A stretch of DNA of 64,000 nt, taken from contig NZ_CP069004.1 in assembly GCF_016801775.1 (NCBI RefSeq), forward strand, positions 434,001 through 498,000, in the 5' to 3' direction. The DNA is from Sulfitobacter mediterraneus. Its GTDB lineage: Bacteria; Pseudomonadota; Alphaproteobacteria; Rhodobacterales; Rhodobacteraceae. Of this stretch, positions 1-9,237 are shown in pieces (the first letter of the stretch is position 1; each line of letters opens with the position of its first letter). The notes beneath the pieces were generated by a model that had not been told where the DNA came from, did no database searches, and worked only from the letters and a program-made list of their open reading frames with translations. Position numbers and translations under genes: made by a program.

Positions 1-90
1 ATGCGGTGATCTTTACCATTCATACATGGGTTGTTCGGCGTTAGTATTGGGCCGCGTCGGGCGCAGATCAAACGACCTGCGCCCCTTTGC

Positions 91-519
91 TCAGGCGACA
101 TCCAGCACCATATGCGGCACCCCGTTCGACGTTTTCTGCGGTGACACACCGGCTGCATTCACGGTGGTATTCACCTGCCGCCGGTACGAACTGAACAGCT
201 CGGACGCCACCACATCGATCGCCTCGTCAAAGCGAAGGGTCAGCGACCAATAGCCATTGGACGACAGCCGCGCCGCCTTGACCTCGCCGCGAAAGGCATG
301 GCCCAGATAGCGCCCCGATATCCGCTGGCCGGGGGTCCAGCCGGGATGGGCATTGGCCGCTTTGGCCGCGATGGTGTTCCAATCGCGCATGCCCCACTGA
401 TGGGCAATGGTTTCCAGCGCTTCTGCGTGACTGATGGTCTGGCCGCGTGCATTCAAATCACTGCGCAGGCGTTTGGCCTGTGCCTTGAGCACATCACGGG
501 ACGGAATAGGATTGGTCAT
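91..519 (-). CDS. Glyoxalase-superfamily-like protein (short)
   Basis: This 142-residue protein resembles the small Rhodobacterales proteins annotated as glyoxalase superfamily proteins: an N-terminal helical segment with the pattern K-x-x-A-K-x-L-R and a W-G-x-x-D-W-N-T motif near residues 43-50, followed by a beta-rich half. I chose the ATG at 519 because a GGAG sits 8 bases before it; a GTG three codons upstream (528) is also possible. No catalytic metal ligands can be assigned. It has no signal peptide and stands alone, upstream of a 240-base gap. The family call is from overall pattern only and the function is unknown. Confidence 0.6.
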   Translation of the reverse strand: MTNPIPSRDVLKAQAKRLRSDLNARGQTISHAEALETIAHQWGMRDWNTIAAKAANAHPGWTPGQRISGRYLGHAFRGEVKAARLSSNGYWSLTLRFDEAIDVVASELFSSYRRQVNTTVNAAGVSPQKTSNGVPHMVLDVA

Positions 520-761
520 ATCAAACACTCCTGCACTCGCGTCGGGTGAAAGGGATCCGCGTTGCCTGTCAATCAGCGAGATTGAAGGTTTGAAAACAAT
601 TCAGGACTTCACCGGATTGCGGATGGCAGGGGCCTGACCCTTGGCGGTCATATAGGGGGAGGAATGGCGGTGTGCAAGGGGGCGTGGGTTGAAGAGCGGC
701 AGAGGGCAATTGGGGGGCAGAGACGGCTTTGCGGACTTTGCGGCATATCTCTGAAACCACC

Positions 762-1187
762 TCACAATCCAAGGCATCTCTTGAGCCAGTTCCATATGGT
801 CGAGCCGTTTTGCTTCTTGTCGGCAACAACTCCCGAGTTGTCGTTAAGTATTGCCGAGCCAGAATCCACTGATATCCCTAATTCTCGATAATACTCAGGA
901 AAGTCGTCTTCGCCAAAACTAAAGCATTCAAGCATAAGTTCTTGATCTTCTATGAAGATGACAAAACCGATCGGTTTGCCATCTACTTCGCCCGATGCCC
1001 CTTCACTGCAAACTACTCTTTCTGAAGGAAGTTCGTCGTGTTTGACGGTTAAAAAATACCCGCAACCAGAAAAGCTGAGATCAACCAACACAGCTTCACT
1101 GTCTAATTTAGACCTCAATTCTTGGGAGAGGACGTTCGAAGTGAGTATGTCGACGACTTCCAACTCGAAGTCTTTGAAGATGGACAT
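762..1187 (-). CDS. Hypothetical acidic protein, AT-richer than surroundings
   Basis: I do not recognise this 141-residue protein. It is acidic, soluble in appearance, starts with M-S-I-F-K-D-F-E-L-E and ends with a basic-aromatic tail W-N-W-L-K-R-C-L-G-L. The coding strand uses visibly more A/T third positions than either neighbour, which suggests recent acquisition. There is no partner gene next to it; the next gene (lytic transglycosylase) starts well away on the same strand. An orphan immunity or antitoxin protein would fit its size and acidity, but nothing in the sequence proves that. Confidence 0.6.
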   Translation of the reverse strand: MSIFKDFELEVVDILTSNVLSQELRSKLDSEAVLVDLSFSGCGYFLTVKHDELPSERVVCSEGASGEVDGKPIGFVIFIEDQELMLECFSFGEDDFPEYYRELGISVDSGSAILNDNSGVVADKKQNGSTIWNWLKRCLGL

Positions 1188-1325
1188 CTATGATCCTCGG
1201 AAATCCCAGTTGATTAGCCAAGATTGCCTTGGGGGCAGAAGAGAGCATATCTCACCATAATAGGGGACTACATTGGGCTCAAAGCAGCCTTTGATACAGT
1301 CTCGACCGGTCGAAATTCTCCCCTA

Positions 1326-2141
1326 TTACTCCACCAATCCGGCGGCATAGGCGATGGCGCGTTGGTAGTTGCCGCTGTCATTCCAAACCGACAACACTTT
1401 GAAGTTGCGGGTGCCCTGGCCGAAGGGTTTGCCGGGCTTCCAGCCGTTTTTGCGCAGCATATTGGCCGCGGTGGCCAGGGCATCTGCGGCGGTATAGGGG
1501 TCGGCACGGCCATCACCATTGCCATCCACCCCATAGCGCAGCCAGTTGCCCGCCAGAAACTGCATATGCCCCAATTCGCCCGAAGGGCCGCCGCGGGTCT
1601 TGCCGGAGATCACACCGCGATCGGCCATCTTGAGCGCGGCAATGGCGTGGGTTTCAAACTTGGGATGGCGGCGGCAATAGGATGCCAAAGTCACCGCACC
1701 GCTCACAATGGGTGTCTTTCCCAAATAGCCGCCCCAGCTTGTCTCAAGTCCCCAGATCGTTGCCAAAAGGCTGGCCGGAACTCCGTATGTCCGCTCAATC
1801 GCGGCGAAGGTATTGGGATTGCGGGCAATCTTCTTGCGTGTCTGGTTGACAAAGTTTTGCGCCGAACTGCCGGATCGCTTGGCCAGGAACCGCGCCGGAT
1901 CACCCTGCGATACGCCGGTCTGGCTGGAGGGGCGCGATTCAAAACGCCAGGTGATGTCTGACAGGCTGGCCGCGTTCAACGCCTGAAGTCCCCGTTGGCC
2001 CACGCCCGCCTTGGCTGCGTCTTTTGCCAAGCTCTGCTTGTAGGCGCCGAAGCTGCCTTTGCTGGTGATGCATTCTGCTGACAGGGCAGGGGTTGCCAGG
2101 ACGGCAAGCGCCGCAACGGTAAGGAGTGACTTTTTAAACAT
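1326..2141 (-). CDS. Lytic murein transglycosylase (MltB/SLT_2 type)
   Basis: The 271-residue product starts with a Sec signal peptide (about residues 1-21, ending A-L-S-A) and then carries a transglycosylase SLT_2 domain. The motif I-W-G-L-E-T-S-W-G at residues 129-137 contains the expected catalytic Glu133, and a Y-C-R-R-H-P-K-F-E-T-H-A-I-A-A-L stretch follows. It would cleave the glycan strands of peptidoglycan in the periplasm. It lacks the C-terminal peptidoglycan-binding domain present in longer relatives. The start is fixed by the signal peptide. The gene appears monocistronic. Confidence 0.9.
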   Translation of the reverse strand: MFKKSLLTVAALAVLATPALSAECITSKGSFGAYKQSLAKDAAKAGVGQRGLQALNAASLSDITWRFESRPSSQTGVSQGDPARFLAKRSGSSAQNFVNQTRKKIARNPNTFAAIERTYGVPASLLATIWGLETSWGGYLGKTPIVSGAVTLASYCRRHPKFETHAIAALKMADRGVISGKTRGGPSGELGHMQFLAGNWLRYGVDGNGDGRADPYTAADALATAANMLRKNGWKPGKPFGQGTRNFKVLSVWNDSGNYQRAIAYAAGLVE

Positions 2142-2224
2142 ACTGGGGGAACCTCAAAAATCCGAACTTAACGAAGATTAACAAGGTTTGGATTTGTTTC
2201 AACGGGCAACTGCGGCCTGTTGCA

Positions 2225-2470
2225 TCAACCGTTGGTCCAAGTGGTCAGAACCATCACCCATTGCGGATCGGCCCGCGTCACGACCCAGGCATACGCCGAA
2301 CCGCCCGTCAGAATGCCGACACCAAAGAAGAACGGAAACGTAAACCGTGTCCGCCTGGTTTTACCCGCACTCAACTGGGGACTGCTGCACGTTTCGACTG
2401 TCAGCCTTCCGCTCTGGTGCTTCTCTATCCGGCCGATGCGTTCTGCAAAGGTTGTGGTTGAGATTGCCAT
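2225..2470 (-). CDS. Small hypothetical membrane protein
   Basis: An 81-residue ORF with an ATG start, a basic central stretch (K-T-R-R-T-R) and one probable membrane helix around residues 47-68 (F-T-F-P-F-F-F-G-V-G...Y-A-W-V-V). No homologous family is recognised. The ribosome binding site is weak. It sits alone between the lytic transglycosylase and the glnA terminator. Overlapping forward ORFs lack any such organisation, so this is the more plausible reading, but it could be non-coding. Confidence 0.45.
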   Translation of the reverse strand: MAISTTTFAERIGRIEKHQSGRLTVETCSSPQLSAGKTRRTRFTFPFFFGVGILTGGSAYAWVVTRADPQWVMVLTTWTNG

Positions 2471-2569
2471 CGTATGCTCACTAATTATTCACGAGCCCGT
2501 TTATTCGAGGCAATTCTGGCCATATTGGGGCGCAATCATGGTTTGGCCGCGACGATTTGGACAAACCAA

Positions 2570-2598
2570 AAAGGGCGCCCGCAAATGGGACGCCCTTT
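2570..2598 (-). terminator. Rho-independent terminator of glnBA
   Basis: A perfect 8-bp inverted repeat (AAAGGGCG / CGCCCTTT) with a 13-base loop lies just past the glnA stop codon; read on the minus strand it is followed by a T-rich stretch, as expected for an intrinsic terminator of the glnB-glnA transcript. Confidence 0.85.
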
Positions 2599-2622
2599 CG
2601 TGAATAGTGTAAGTCTCTGAAA

Positions 2623-4029
2623 TTACACGCTGTAATACATGCCAAACTCAACAGGGTGAGGCGTGTGCTCGTATTTGTGCACTTCTTCCATCTTCAGCTC
2701 GATATAACCTTCGATCTGATCACGGGTGAACACGTCACCGGCCAGCAGGAAGTCCATGTCTGCTTCCAGCTCTTCCATTGCTTCGCGCAGGGAACCACAA
2801 ACCGTCGGGATGCCGGCCAGCTCTTCGGCAGGCAGATCATACAGGTTCTTGTCCATCGCCTCGCCGGGATCGATCTTGTTCTTGATGCCGTCAAGACCGG
2901 CCATCAGCAGGGCCGCAAAGCAAAGGTAGGGGTTGGCCGCCGGATCAGGGAAGCGGGCTTCCACACGCTTGGCCTTTGGGCTTTCGGTCCATGGGATACG
3001 CACACAGCCGGAGCGGTTACGCGCGGAATAGGCCCGCAGAACAGGCGCTTCGAAACCAGGGATCAGACGCTTGTAGCTGTTGGTCGCCGGGTTGGTGAAG
3101 GCATTGAGCGCCTTGGCGTGGGACAGGATGCCGCCAATGAACCAGATCGCCTCTTGGGACAGGTCGGCATATTTGTCGCCTGCAAACAATGGCTTGCCGT
3201 CTTTCCAGATCGACATGTTCACGTGCATGCCAGATCCGTTGTCACCATAGATCGGCTTGGGCATGAAGGTTGCGGATTTGCCGTAGGCATGCGCAACGTT
3301 GTGGATCACGTATTTATACTTCTGCAGCTCATCGGCCTGTTCGGTCAGGGAGCCAAAGATCAGACCCAATTCGTGCTGGCAGGACGCAACCTCGTGGTGA
3401 TGCTTGTCCACTTTCATGCCCAAACGCTTCATCGTGGACAGCATTTCCGCCCGCAGATCCTGCGCTTCATCTGTTGGGTTCACAGGGAAATAGCCGCCCT
3501 TGAGGCCTGGACGGTGCCCCATGTTGCCCATTTCATACTCGGTGTCCGTGTTCCAGGATGCGTCAGAGGCGTCCACTTCGTAGGACACTTTGTTGATCGA
3601 GTTGGAGAACCGCACATCGTCAAAGAGGAAGAATTCCGCTTCGGGGCCGAAGTAGGAAATGTCACCAATGCCGGAAGACTTCAGATAGGCTTCGGCCTTC
3701 TGCGCCGTGCCGCGCGGGTCACGCTCGTAAGCTTCACCCGTGTCAGGCTCAACAATGGAGCAATGCACACAGATGGTCTTTTCCGCATAGAACGGATCAA
3801 TATAGGCGCTGGACACATCCGGCATCAGCTTCATGTCGGAGGCTTCGATGCTTTTCCAGCCCGCGATGGAGGAGCCGTCAAACATAAAGCCTTCTTCGAG
3901 AAAGTCTTCGTCAACCAGATCGTTTACAACTGTCACGTGCTGCAGCTTGCCGCGGGTGTCGGTGAAACGGATGTCGACATATTCGATGTCTTCGTCCTTG
4001 ATCTTTTTCAGGAACTCTTTGTTGTTCAT
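2623..4029 (-). CDS. glnA: Glutamine synthetase type I
   Basis: This 468-residue protein is a full-length GSI-beta glutamine synthetase, making glutamine from glutamate, ammonia and ATP in the cytoplasm. Family landmarks are all present: the N-terminal beta-grasp domain, D-G-S-S-I, the [10 protein letters not shown] segment, [13 protein letters not shown] and the adenylylation loop K-N-L-Y-D-L-P, where the modified tyrosine falls at residue 397, the classical position. It lies 33 bases downstream of glnB, so the two form the usual alphaproteobacterial glnBA operon, ended by the hairpin at 2570-2598. Confidence 0.98.
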   Translation of the reverse strand: MNNKEFLKKIKDEDIEYVDIRFTDTRGKLQHVTVVNDLVDEDFLEEGFMFDGSSIAGWKSIEASDMKLMPDVSSAYIDPFYAEKTICVHCSIVEPDTGEAYERDPRGTAQKAEAYLKSSGIGDISYFGPEAEFFLFDDVRFSNSINKVSYEVDASDASWNTDTEYEMGNMGHRPGLKGGYFPVNPTDEAQDLRAEMLSTMKRLGMKVDKHHHEVASCQHELGLIFGSLTEQADELQKYKYVIHNVAHAYGKSATFMPKPIYGDNGSGMHVNMSIWKDGKPLFAGDKYADLSQEAIWFIGGILSHAKALNAFTNPATNSYKRLIPGFEAPVLRAYSARNRSGCVRIPWTESPKAKRVEARFPDPAANPYLCFAALLMAGLDGIKNKIDPGEAMDKNLYDLPAEELAGIPTVCGSLREAMEELEADMDFLLAGDVFTRDQIEGYIELKMEEVHKYEHTPHPVEFGMYYSV

Positions 4030-4062
4030 GATGATACCTATTTCTTAAGATGGATGGATAGA

Positions 4063-4437
<375 letters not shown>

Positions 4438-4575
4438 TCATTTCATTTAACCTGTTGAGAATCCATCTGCTGCGGTAGCTTGGGACAAATGGGCGCGGTG
4501 ATTTTCTGCGCCCCGCTTGGTATTTGGGCAGAGCGCACAAAAAACAGGCAGAAATGAATCGGGGGATCTCGGGCC

Positions 4576-6219
4576 ATGACCGAATTGCTGACATCCGCGC
4601 AAATGCGCGCGGTGGAACAGGCCGCAATGGACAGCGGCGCCGTCACCGGATTGGACCTGATGGAGCGGGCCGGGCAGGGCGTGATCGACGCTGCATTTTC
4701 GCATTGGCCAGAGCTGGCGCAAGTGCCGCACCGCGCGCTTGTTCTATGCGGGCCGGGTAACAACGGCGGAGATGGATTTGTCATTGCGCGGTTGCTCAAG
4801 GATGCAGGCTGGGAGGTCGATCTGTTTCTTTTTGGTGACGCAGACAAACTGCCCCCAGATGCCAAAGCCAATTATACCCGCTGGACCGCGCTGGGCGGCG
4901 TCTTGGAGCTAACAGCCAAAAACCTGCGAGTGGCGGCGCGGCCCGATTTGATTGTTGATGCGGTCTTTGGCACTGGTCTGACGCGCCCACTACCACCCAA
5001 GGTGCAGCAGGCTCTTGCCGCCTTGGGCAAAACCAAATGGAATAGCCGGTCCTCGATCCGGCGCGTTGCGGTGGATTGTCCGTCGGGGCTGAACCTTGAC
5101 ACTGGCATGGTGCCGCAAGATCAGGAGAAGACCGGCGGCGTCATATCCACCAACCTGGCGCAGCTGACCGTCACCTTTCACACACCCAAACCGGGGCATT
5201 ATCTGGGTGCCGGGCCGTTGGTTTGCGGGGCGGTCGTGATCGCGGATATTGGTTTGCGCAAATCCGATCCGGAACGCAGCATGCTGGGCCAGCCGCCTGA
5301 CGACAGCCGCGCCCGGCTGGTGACGCCGGTCTTTGCAGGATCAAAGTTGCCCCCGCGCATCTGGCCGGGATCCTTTATCGGGAAATCCCGACACAACGGT
5401 CACAAGTTCGACCATGGGCATGTGATGGTTTTTGCAGGCGGGGTCGGACGCGGCGGGGCGGGGCGGCTTGCCGCGCGGGCGGCGCTGAGGTCAGGGGCGG
5501 GGGTCGTGACGCTGCTTTGCCCGCCCTCCGCCTTGATCGAGAACGCCTGCCAATTGGATGCGATCATGCTGCGCCCCTTGGCCAAGGACGCACCGCTGAG
5601 CACCGTCGCGGATGACAGGGTCACAGCCTATTGCATCGGCCCCGGCCTTGGTGTGAATGACCGCACCCGCGATCTGGTCGGCCAGGTTTTGGCGCAGCGC
5701 GCCGGTGCACGGGCGTGGCGCGATCCGGCTGTGGTGCTGGACGCAGATGCGCTTGGCAGTTTTGCCGACGATCCCGCTGCGCTTTTTGCCCAATGTCATC
5801 CGCGCACTGTCCTCACCCCGCATGAGGGCGAATTTGCCCGGCTCTTCCCCGATCTGGCCTTGTCGCGGCGGGATGGTCTTTCCAAGATCGACGTCGCACG
5901 GCAGGCGGCGGAGCGGGCAGGGTGCATCGTCCTTCTGAAAGGGCCAGACACCGTGATTGCCACGCCGGAGGGCGGCGCAAGCGTGCATGCGGCGGCCTAT
6001 GACCGGCAGGTGCCGTGGCTGGCAACCGCTGGTGCGGGTGATGTTCTGGCCGGATTAATCGCGGGCCTTGCCGCCTCTGACAACAGCGCGGAACTGATCA
6101 CCATGGCCGAGATCGCCGCCTACCTTCACGTGGAATGTGCCGCCTCTTTTGGTCCGGGTCTGATTGCCGAAGATCTGCCAGAAGAACTGCCCAAGGTGTT
6201 CCGCGCAATGGGGCTTTAG
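4576..6219 (+). CDS. nnr: Bifunctional NAD(P)H-hydrate epimerase / dehydratase
   Basis: The 547-residue protein fuses an N-terminal YjeF/NAXE epimerase domain (about residues 1-225, with G-P-G-N-N-G-G-D-G-F-V near 58-68) to a C-terminal ribokinase-like ADP/ATP-dependent NAD(P)HX dehydratase (about 250-547, with T-A-G-A-G-D-V-L-A-G-L near 487-497). It repairs hydrated NADH and NADPH. It is transcribed divergently from glnB, sharing a 174-base intergenic region, and its last 4 bases overlap the end of the convergent Hint gene. Confidence 0.95.
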   Translation: MTELLTSAQMRAVEQAAMDSGAVTGLDLMERAGQGVIDAAFSHWPELAQVPHRALVLCGPGNNGGDGFVIARLLKDAGWEVDLFLFGDADKLPPDAKANYTRWTALGGVLELTAKNLRVAARPDLIVDAVFGTGLTRPLPPKVQQALAALGKTKWNSRSSIRRVAVDCPSGLNLDTGMVPQDQEKTGGVISTNLAQLTVTFHTPKPGHYLGAGPLVCGAVVIADIGLRKSDPERSMLGQPPDDSRARLVTPVFAGSKLPPRIWPGSFIGKSRHNGHKFDHGHVMVFAGGVGRGGAGRLAARAALRSGAGVVTLLCPPSALIENACQLDAIMLRPLAKDAPLSTVADDRVTAYCIGPGLGVNDRTRDLVGQVLAQRAGARAWRDPAVVLDADALGSFADDPAALFAQCHPRTVLTPHEGEFARLFPDLALSRRDGLSKIDVARQAAERAGCIVLLKGPDTVIATPEGGASVHAAAYDRQVPWLATAGAGDVLAGLIAGLAASDNSAELITMAEIAAYLHVECAASFGPGLIAEDLPEELPKVFRAMGL

Positions 6220-6722
6220 CCGTCAAGGCCATCGCCGCAGCCCGCCGTAGACAGCTCGACCCCGCCTGCATAAATCACCTGCGGCGGGCCGCAGCAGATG
6301 GCAAACACAAGGGACGGGCCAATGTCACAGGTTTCGAAACCTGACTGTCCCACCAGTTCAGACAGCGGCATCAGAACCTGCGTCTGGCCCGCAATCGCCA
6401 CGGCCAGATCGCCCCGCAGCAGCACCTGTTGCGCCGCCGGCAATGGCAGATCCACCTCGGGCATGCCCGGACCAAATGCGCCCGCACGCACCATTGCCCA
6501 TGCGCCGCCCCAAAAATCGCGCCGCACCCCGCGCACGGCCACAAACCCCCCATCACGGCTGACAATCCGGTCCCCCGCAGATAGGAATTCAACCGGCAAG
6601 GCGCCGTCGGAGGTAAGCACGTTCGTGCCTGCCGGCACGCCTCCGCACGGCAAAAGATGTGGTGTCATCCTGTGCGGGGGACCGGGTTGATGGACGCCGC
6701 GATCGCTTGGGTTCGGTTCCAT
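6216..6722 (-). CDS. Hint-domain protein, small
   Basis: A 168-residue protein with a Hedgehog/intein (Hint_2-like) core: V-P-A-G-T-N-V-L-T-S-D-G near residue 28 and L-S-A-G-D-R-I-V-S-R-D-G-G near 46, then a segment like the L-P-Q-Q-V-L-L part of the family. The usual nucleophilic Cys directly before the P-G-T motif is replaced by Val, though a Cys lies two residues earlier in P-C-G-G. I chose 6722 because GGAGGGG lies 7 bases upstream; an internal ATG at 6668 is an alternative. Typical Rhodobacterales Hint domains sit on larger RTX proteins; here it stands alone. Confidence 0.65.
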   Translation of the reverse strand: MEPNPSDRGVHQPGPPHRMTPHLLPCGGVPAGTNVLTSDGALPVEFLSAGDRIVSRDGGFVAVRGVRRDFWGGAWAMVRAGAFGPGMPEVDLPLPAAQQVLLRGDLAVAIAGQTQVLMPLSELVGQSGFETCDIGPSLVFAICCGPPQVIYAGGVELSTAGCGDGLDG

Positions 6723-6856
6723 TCTGCCCCTCCAGTGCCCGCTTTGCTCCGGTTGTCGGGCATAGATGCAAAGATCATCTTAAGGGCAGTCATTTTTGCC
6801 CTCGCCAAGCGTTTGAGGTTTTGATAGTCACCCGCCTGTTGCCTTTGGCAAATCGT

Positions 6857-6941
6857 GCGGGTGTGGCGGAATTGGTAGACGCACCAGATTTAGGTTCTGG
6901 CGCCGCAAGGCGTGGGGGTTCAAGTCCCTTCACCCGCACCA
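6857..6941 (+). tRNA. tRNA-Leu (anticodon TAG)
   Basis: The 85-base sequence folds as a class II tRNA: acceptor stem GCGGGTG paired with CACCCGC, D arm GGCGGAATTGGTAGACGCA, anticodon stem CCAGA/TCTGG with loop TTTAGGT (anticodon TAG at 6891-6893), a short variable arm CGCCGCAAGGCG-like, T arm GGGGTTCAAGTCCC and an encoded CCA at 6939-6941. It reads CUN leucine codons. Confidence 0.97.
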
Positions 6942-6945
6942 CAGT

Positions 6946-6966
6946 TCCTTTGCGCAACAAAGGGAC
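6946..6966 (+). terminator. Weak hairpin after tRNA-Leu
   Basis: TTCCTTT and AAAGGGA flank a short GCGCAAC loop directly after the tRNA 3' end. It could serve as a terminator or processing stem, but there is no strong T-run after it. Confidence 0.35.
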
Positions 6967-7021
6967 CACCCCCTTCGAAATGGTGTACTGGGCGGCAGTC
7001 GATCTGAAAGAGCGATGAGAG

Positions 7022-7068
7022 CTTCGACAGTTCTAGCTTCGTCCCACCGCCCGCACCACAGATCCTTT
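7022..7068 (+). repeat. Degraded second copy of the tRNA-Leu 3' end
   Basis: At 7050-7068 the sequence repeats, with one mismatch in 19, the last bases of tRNA-Leu plus the following ACAG-TCCTTT (6933-6951). Upstream of it, GTTCTAG...GTCCC resembles a decayed T arm. This is not a functional tRNA. It could be a remnant of a duplicated tRNA or of an attachment site; the rest of a mobile element is not visible. Confidence 0.45.
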
Positions 7069-7139
7069 CGCGGAATAAAGCGCCCCTCTTTAGAACCGAA
7101 AGACGGGAGGGCAGTTGCGCCTGCAATCAGGCCAAACCT

Positions 7140-8345
7140 TCACTCCGGGAGGCGCCAGACCAGGGCAACGGCTGCAAGTTTCAAAACGCAAGGCAGCACC
7201 GCATAGCAAAGCGTCAACGCCCAAAGCGCCTGATCGCTATTGGCCTGGCCGGGCGTGAAGCCTGCCCCTTGCAGCAGCGGGAGCAGGGCAAAAGAGGTCA
7301 GCGCGAGCCCGAGTTTTCCGGCAAACGACCATAGGCCAAACCCTTCTGAGGCTTTTAGTCCGGCTTTGTTGAGGGCGCCTGCAAACAGCACCGGCAGGAT
7401 CACCATCTCGGCCCCGAGGGCCGCGCCGGATGCGGCGCAGATCGCTGCCATACCAAGACCACTGCCTACCGGCAAAAACGCCGCGCCGATGAACCCTGCA
7501 ATCGCGAGCGGCATCGCCAGCAACAGCACCTTGCGCGGCGATATATGCCGCGCAAGGACCGTCCAGCCCGGCACGCTGACCAAAGCGGCAGCAAAAAACA
7601 CCAGCAGCAAAAGACCGGCCTGGCCCTGCAATTGCAACCGGTCCTCGACAAAGAACACAAAAAGGGTGGATGTCACCGCAACCGGCAACCCATTGACCAA
7701 GGCCAGCAACAACAGCCGCCCAATCACCGGATCGCGATACCGTTCGATGGAGAACCCCTTGGCGGGCAGGGGGATGCGCCGCCAAAGGGGCGCGGTGAGC
7801 AGGGCGGCCACAACCCCGACCGCACAAAGTGAAAGGCCAAACATCAAATATCCATCGCCGCCCAATGCCGCAAACCCAAGCGGCGCAAGGGCGGCAAAGA
7901 TCACCCCGGCCAACATCCCCGTCTCGCGAAACGCCGCCAGCCGCATGGTGTCGGGCAGGGCGTTGCCCGGTGCCAGGGAGGCCGTGCGCCCATAAAGCAG
8001 GATCATCCCCAGGCTATAGGCCGAAAACAGAAGCACCAAGGTCAGGGTCAAGCGCAGTGCCACTTGCGGACCGGCATCAAGCGAAAACAACAAGGGAAAA
8101 CCAATGGATAGGCCAAGCAGCGCCGCTGTGCCAAAGATCCATTGGGCCCGTGGCCAACGGTCAATGGCCCAGCCGATTGCCGGATCCTGCACCAGATCAA
8201 CAGCCCGGATGGCCAAAAGGATAACGCCAAGGGTGGCGAGGCTCATCTCAAGCTCGACCGCGGCAAACCTTGGCAGATGGATATAAAGCGGCACGCCCGC
8301 TGCGGCCAGAACAAAGGCAAACAGGCTCACTCGGGGAAGATGCAT
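7140..8345 (-). CDS. MFS transporter (sugar:cation symporter-like)
   Basis: A 401-residue integral membrane protein with about 12 hydrophobic segments. The D-L-V-Q-D-P-A-I-G-W-A-I-D-R segment after the second helix matches the GPH/MFS_2 type symporters, which have a related D-x-x-x-D-P-x-x-G motif. Substrate cannot be read from the sequence. The ATG at 8345 follows a GAGG; upstream TTG and GTG codons in frame make a slightly longer form possible. Divergence from neighbours is nil: the TetR gene upstream reads in the same direction, 91 bases away. Confidence 0.8.
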   Translation of the reverse strand: MHLPRVSLFAFVLAAAGVPLYIHLPRFAAVELEMSLATLGVILLAIRAVDLVQDPAIGWAIDRWPRAQWIFGTAALLGLSIGFPLLFSLDAGPQVALRLTLTLVLLFSAYSLGMILLYGRTASLAPGNALPDTMRLAAFRETGMLAGVIFAALAPLGFAALGGDGYLMFGLSLCAVGVVAALLTAPLWRRIPLPAKGFSIERYRDPVIGRLLLLALVNGLPVAVTSTLFVFFVEDRLQLQGQAGLLLLVFFAAALVSVPGWTVLARHISPRKVLLLAMPLAIAGFIGAAFLPVGSGLGMAAICAASGAALGAEMVILPVLFAGALNKAGLKASEGFGLWSFAGKLGLALTSFALLPLLQGAGFTPGQANSDQALWALTLCYAVLPCVLKLAAVALVWRLPE

Positions 8346-8436
8346 CACTGGCGGCCTCACATTGCTCAAGAACGGTCTTGCCTATGCTACGGCTGGTGCT
8401 GCGTAATGGATCACTCAGGGTGGCTGCGGCACAACA

Positions 8437-8991
8437 TTAGCCCGCCAGCAGAACCTTGGCGATTTCCTTGGCTTCATCAGCGCTGGCTGTGGTGTGGGAC
8501 ATCGCGGCCATCACGATCGCTCCTTCCTTGAGGATCACCAACTTGCGCGCCAAATCTTCGGGGTGTGGGTAGCCGGCCTGCGTCGCGAGCTTGGCCAGAT
8601 GATCGGTCAGCAATTGTTTATGCGCAAAGGCCTGCGCGTTGATTGCGTGGTTCTTGTCCTGAAATTCGGCGCTGGCCTTGATGAACATACAGCCCTTAAA
8701 ACTGTCCTCCTTGAACCAGTCCTTGAGCACGTCGAAAAGCGCAAGCAATTGCCCTTGCGGCGTTTCGGATGTCTCTTCCATGCGGCGGTAAAGGTCATTG
8801 CGAAAGCCCTCGTCGCGCAAACGCAGCACCGCGAGGATCAATTCTTCCTTGGTGCGGAAGTGTTTGTAGATCGAGGTTTTGGAGACGCCGGTCTCTTTGG
8901 CCACGAGATCCATGCCCGTGGCGTGAAAGCCGTTCCGATAGAACAGCAGCAAGGCTTTTTGAAGCAATTCACTTCGCTTGTTCTTGCTCAT
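8437..8991 (-). CDS. TetR family transcriptional regulator
   Basis: The 184-residue product has a TetR_N helix-turn-helix in its first 55 residues (F-Y-R-N-G-F-H-A-T-G-M-D-L-V-A-K-E-T-G-V then S-I-Y-K-H-F) and a helical effector domain behind it. The start at 8991 (M-S-K-N-K-R) is preferred over an upstream in-frame codon at 9045 because the longer form would run into an operator-like site. It is divergent from the FMN-binding protein at 9238 and three copies of an operator-like 10-mer lie in the shared region, so it probably represses itself and that gene. Confidence 0.88.
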   Translation of the reverse strand: MSKNKRSELLQKALLLFYRNGFHATGMDLVAKETGVSKTSIYKHFRTKEELILAVLRLRDEGFRNDLYRRMEETSETPQGQLLALFDVLKDWFKEDSFKGCMFIKASAEFQDKNHAINAQAFAHKQLLTDHLAKLATQAGYPHPEDLARKLVILKEGAIVMAAMSHTTASADEAKEIAKVLLAG

Positions 8992-9004
8992 CCGGGCCTC
9001 AACA

Positions 9005-9017
9005 TTGACTGATCTGT
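9005..9017. promoter_or_regulatory. Putative TetR operator, copy 1
   Basis: TTGACTGATCTGT; its reverse complement ACAGATCAGTCAA matches the copy at 9171 except at one position. It lies immediately before the TetR start codon. Confidence 0.5.
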
Positions 9018-9139
9018 AAATTACTTCAAATCTGTTGCTGGTCAAGTAAATCTCGAAAAATCAGTGGTTTCCCATCGTGTTTTGAGCCGGTTATGACGTG
9101 TAGATACGCGGTAACGCAAAAATTGATTTGATAACATTA

Positions 9140-9153
9140 ACCGATCAGTACAA
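9140..9153. promoter_or_regulatory. Putative TetR operator, copy 2
   Basis: ACCGATCAGTACAA, sharing the AC-x-GATC-x-GT core with the other two sites; GATC-centred dyads are typical of TetR-family operators. Confidence 0.45.
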
Positions 9154-9170
9154 CAATGCGTTTTATGTGA

Positions 9171-9185
9171 ACAGATCAGTTAACC
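9171..9185. promoter_or_regulatory. Putative TetR operator, copy 3
   Basis: ACAGATCAGTTAACC, 31 bases after the start of copy 2, i.e. about three helical turns, and 53 bases before the FMN-protein start codon. The position suits repression of that gene. Confidence 0.5.
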
Positions 9186-9237
9186 TTGTGGAGACATTCC
9201 CGGCTGATCGTGAATTATTGAACTAGAGGAACAGACC

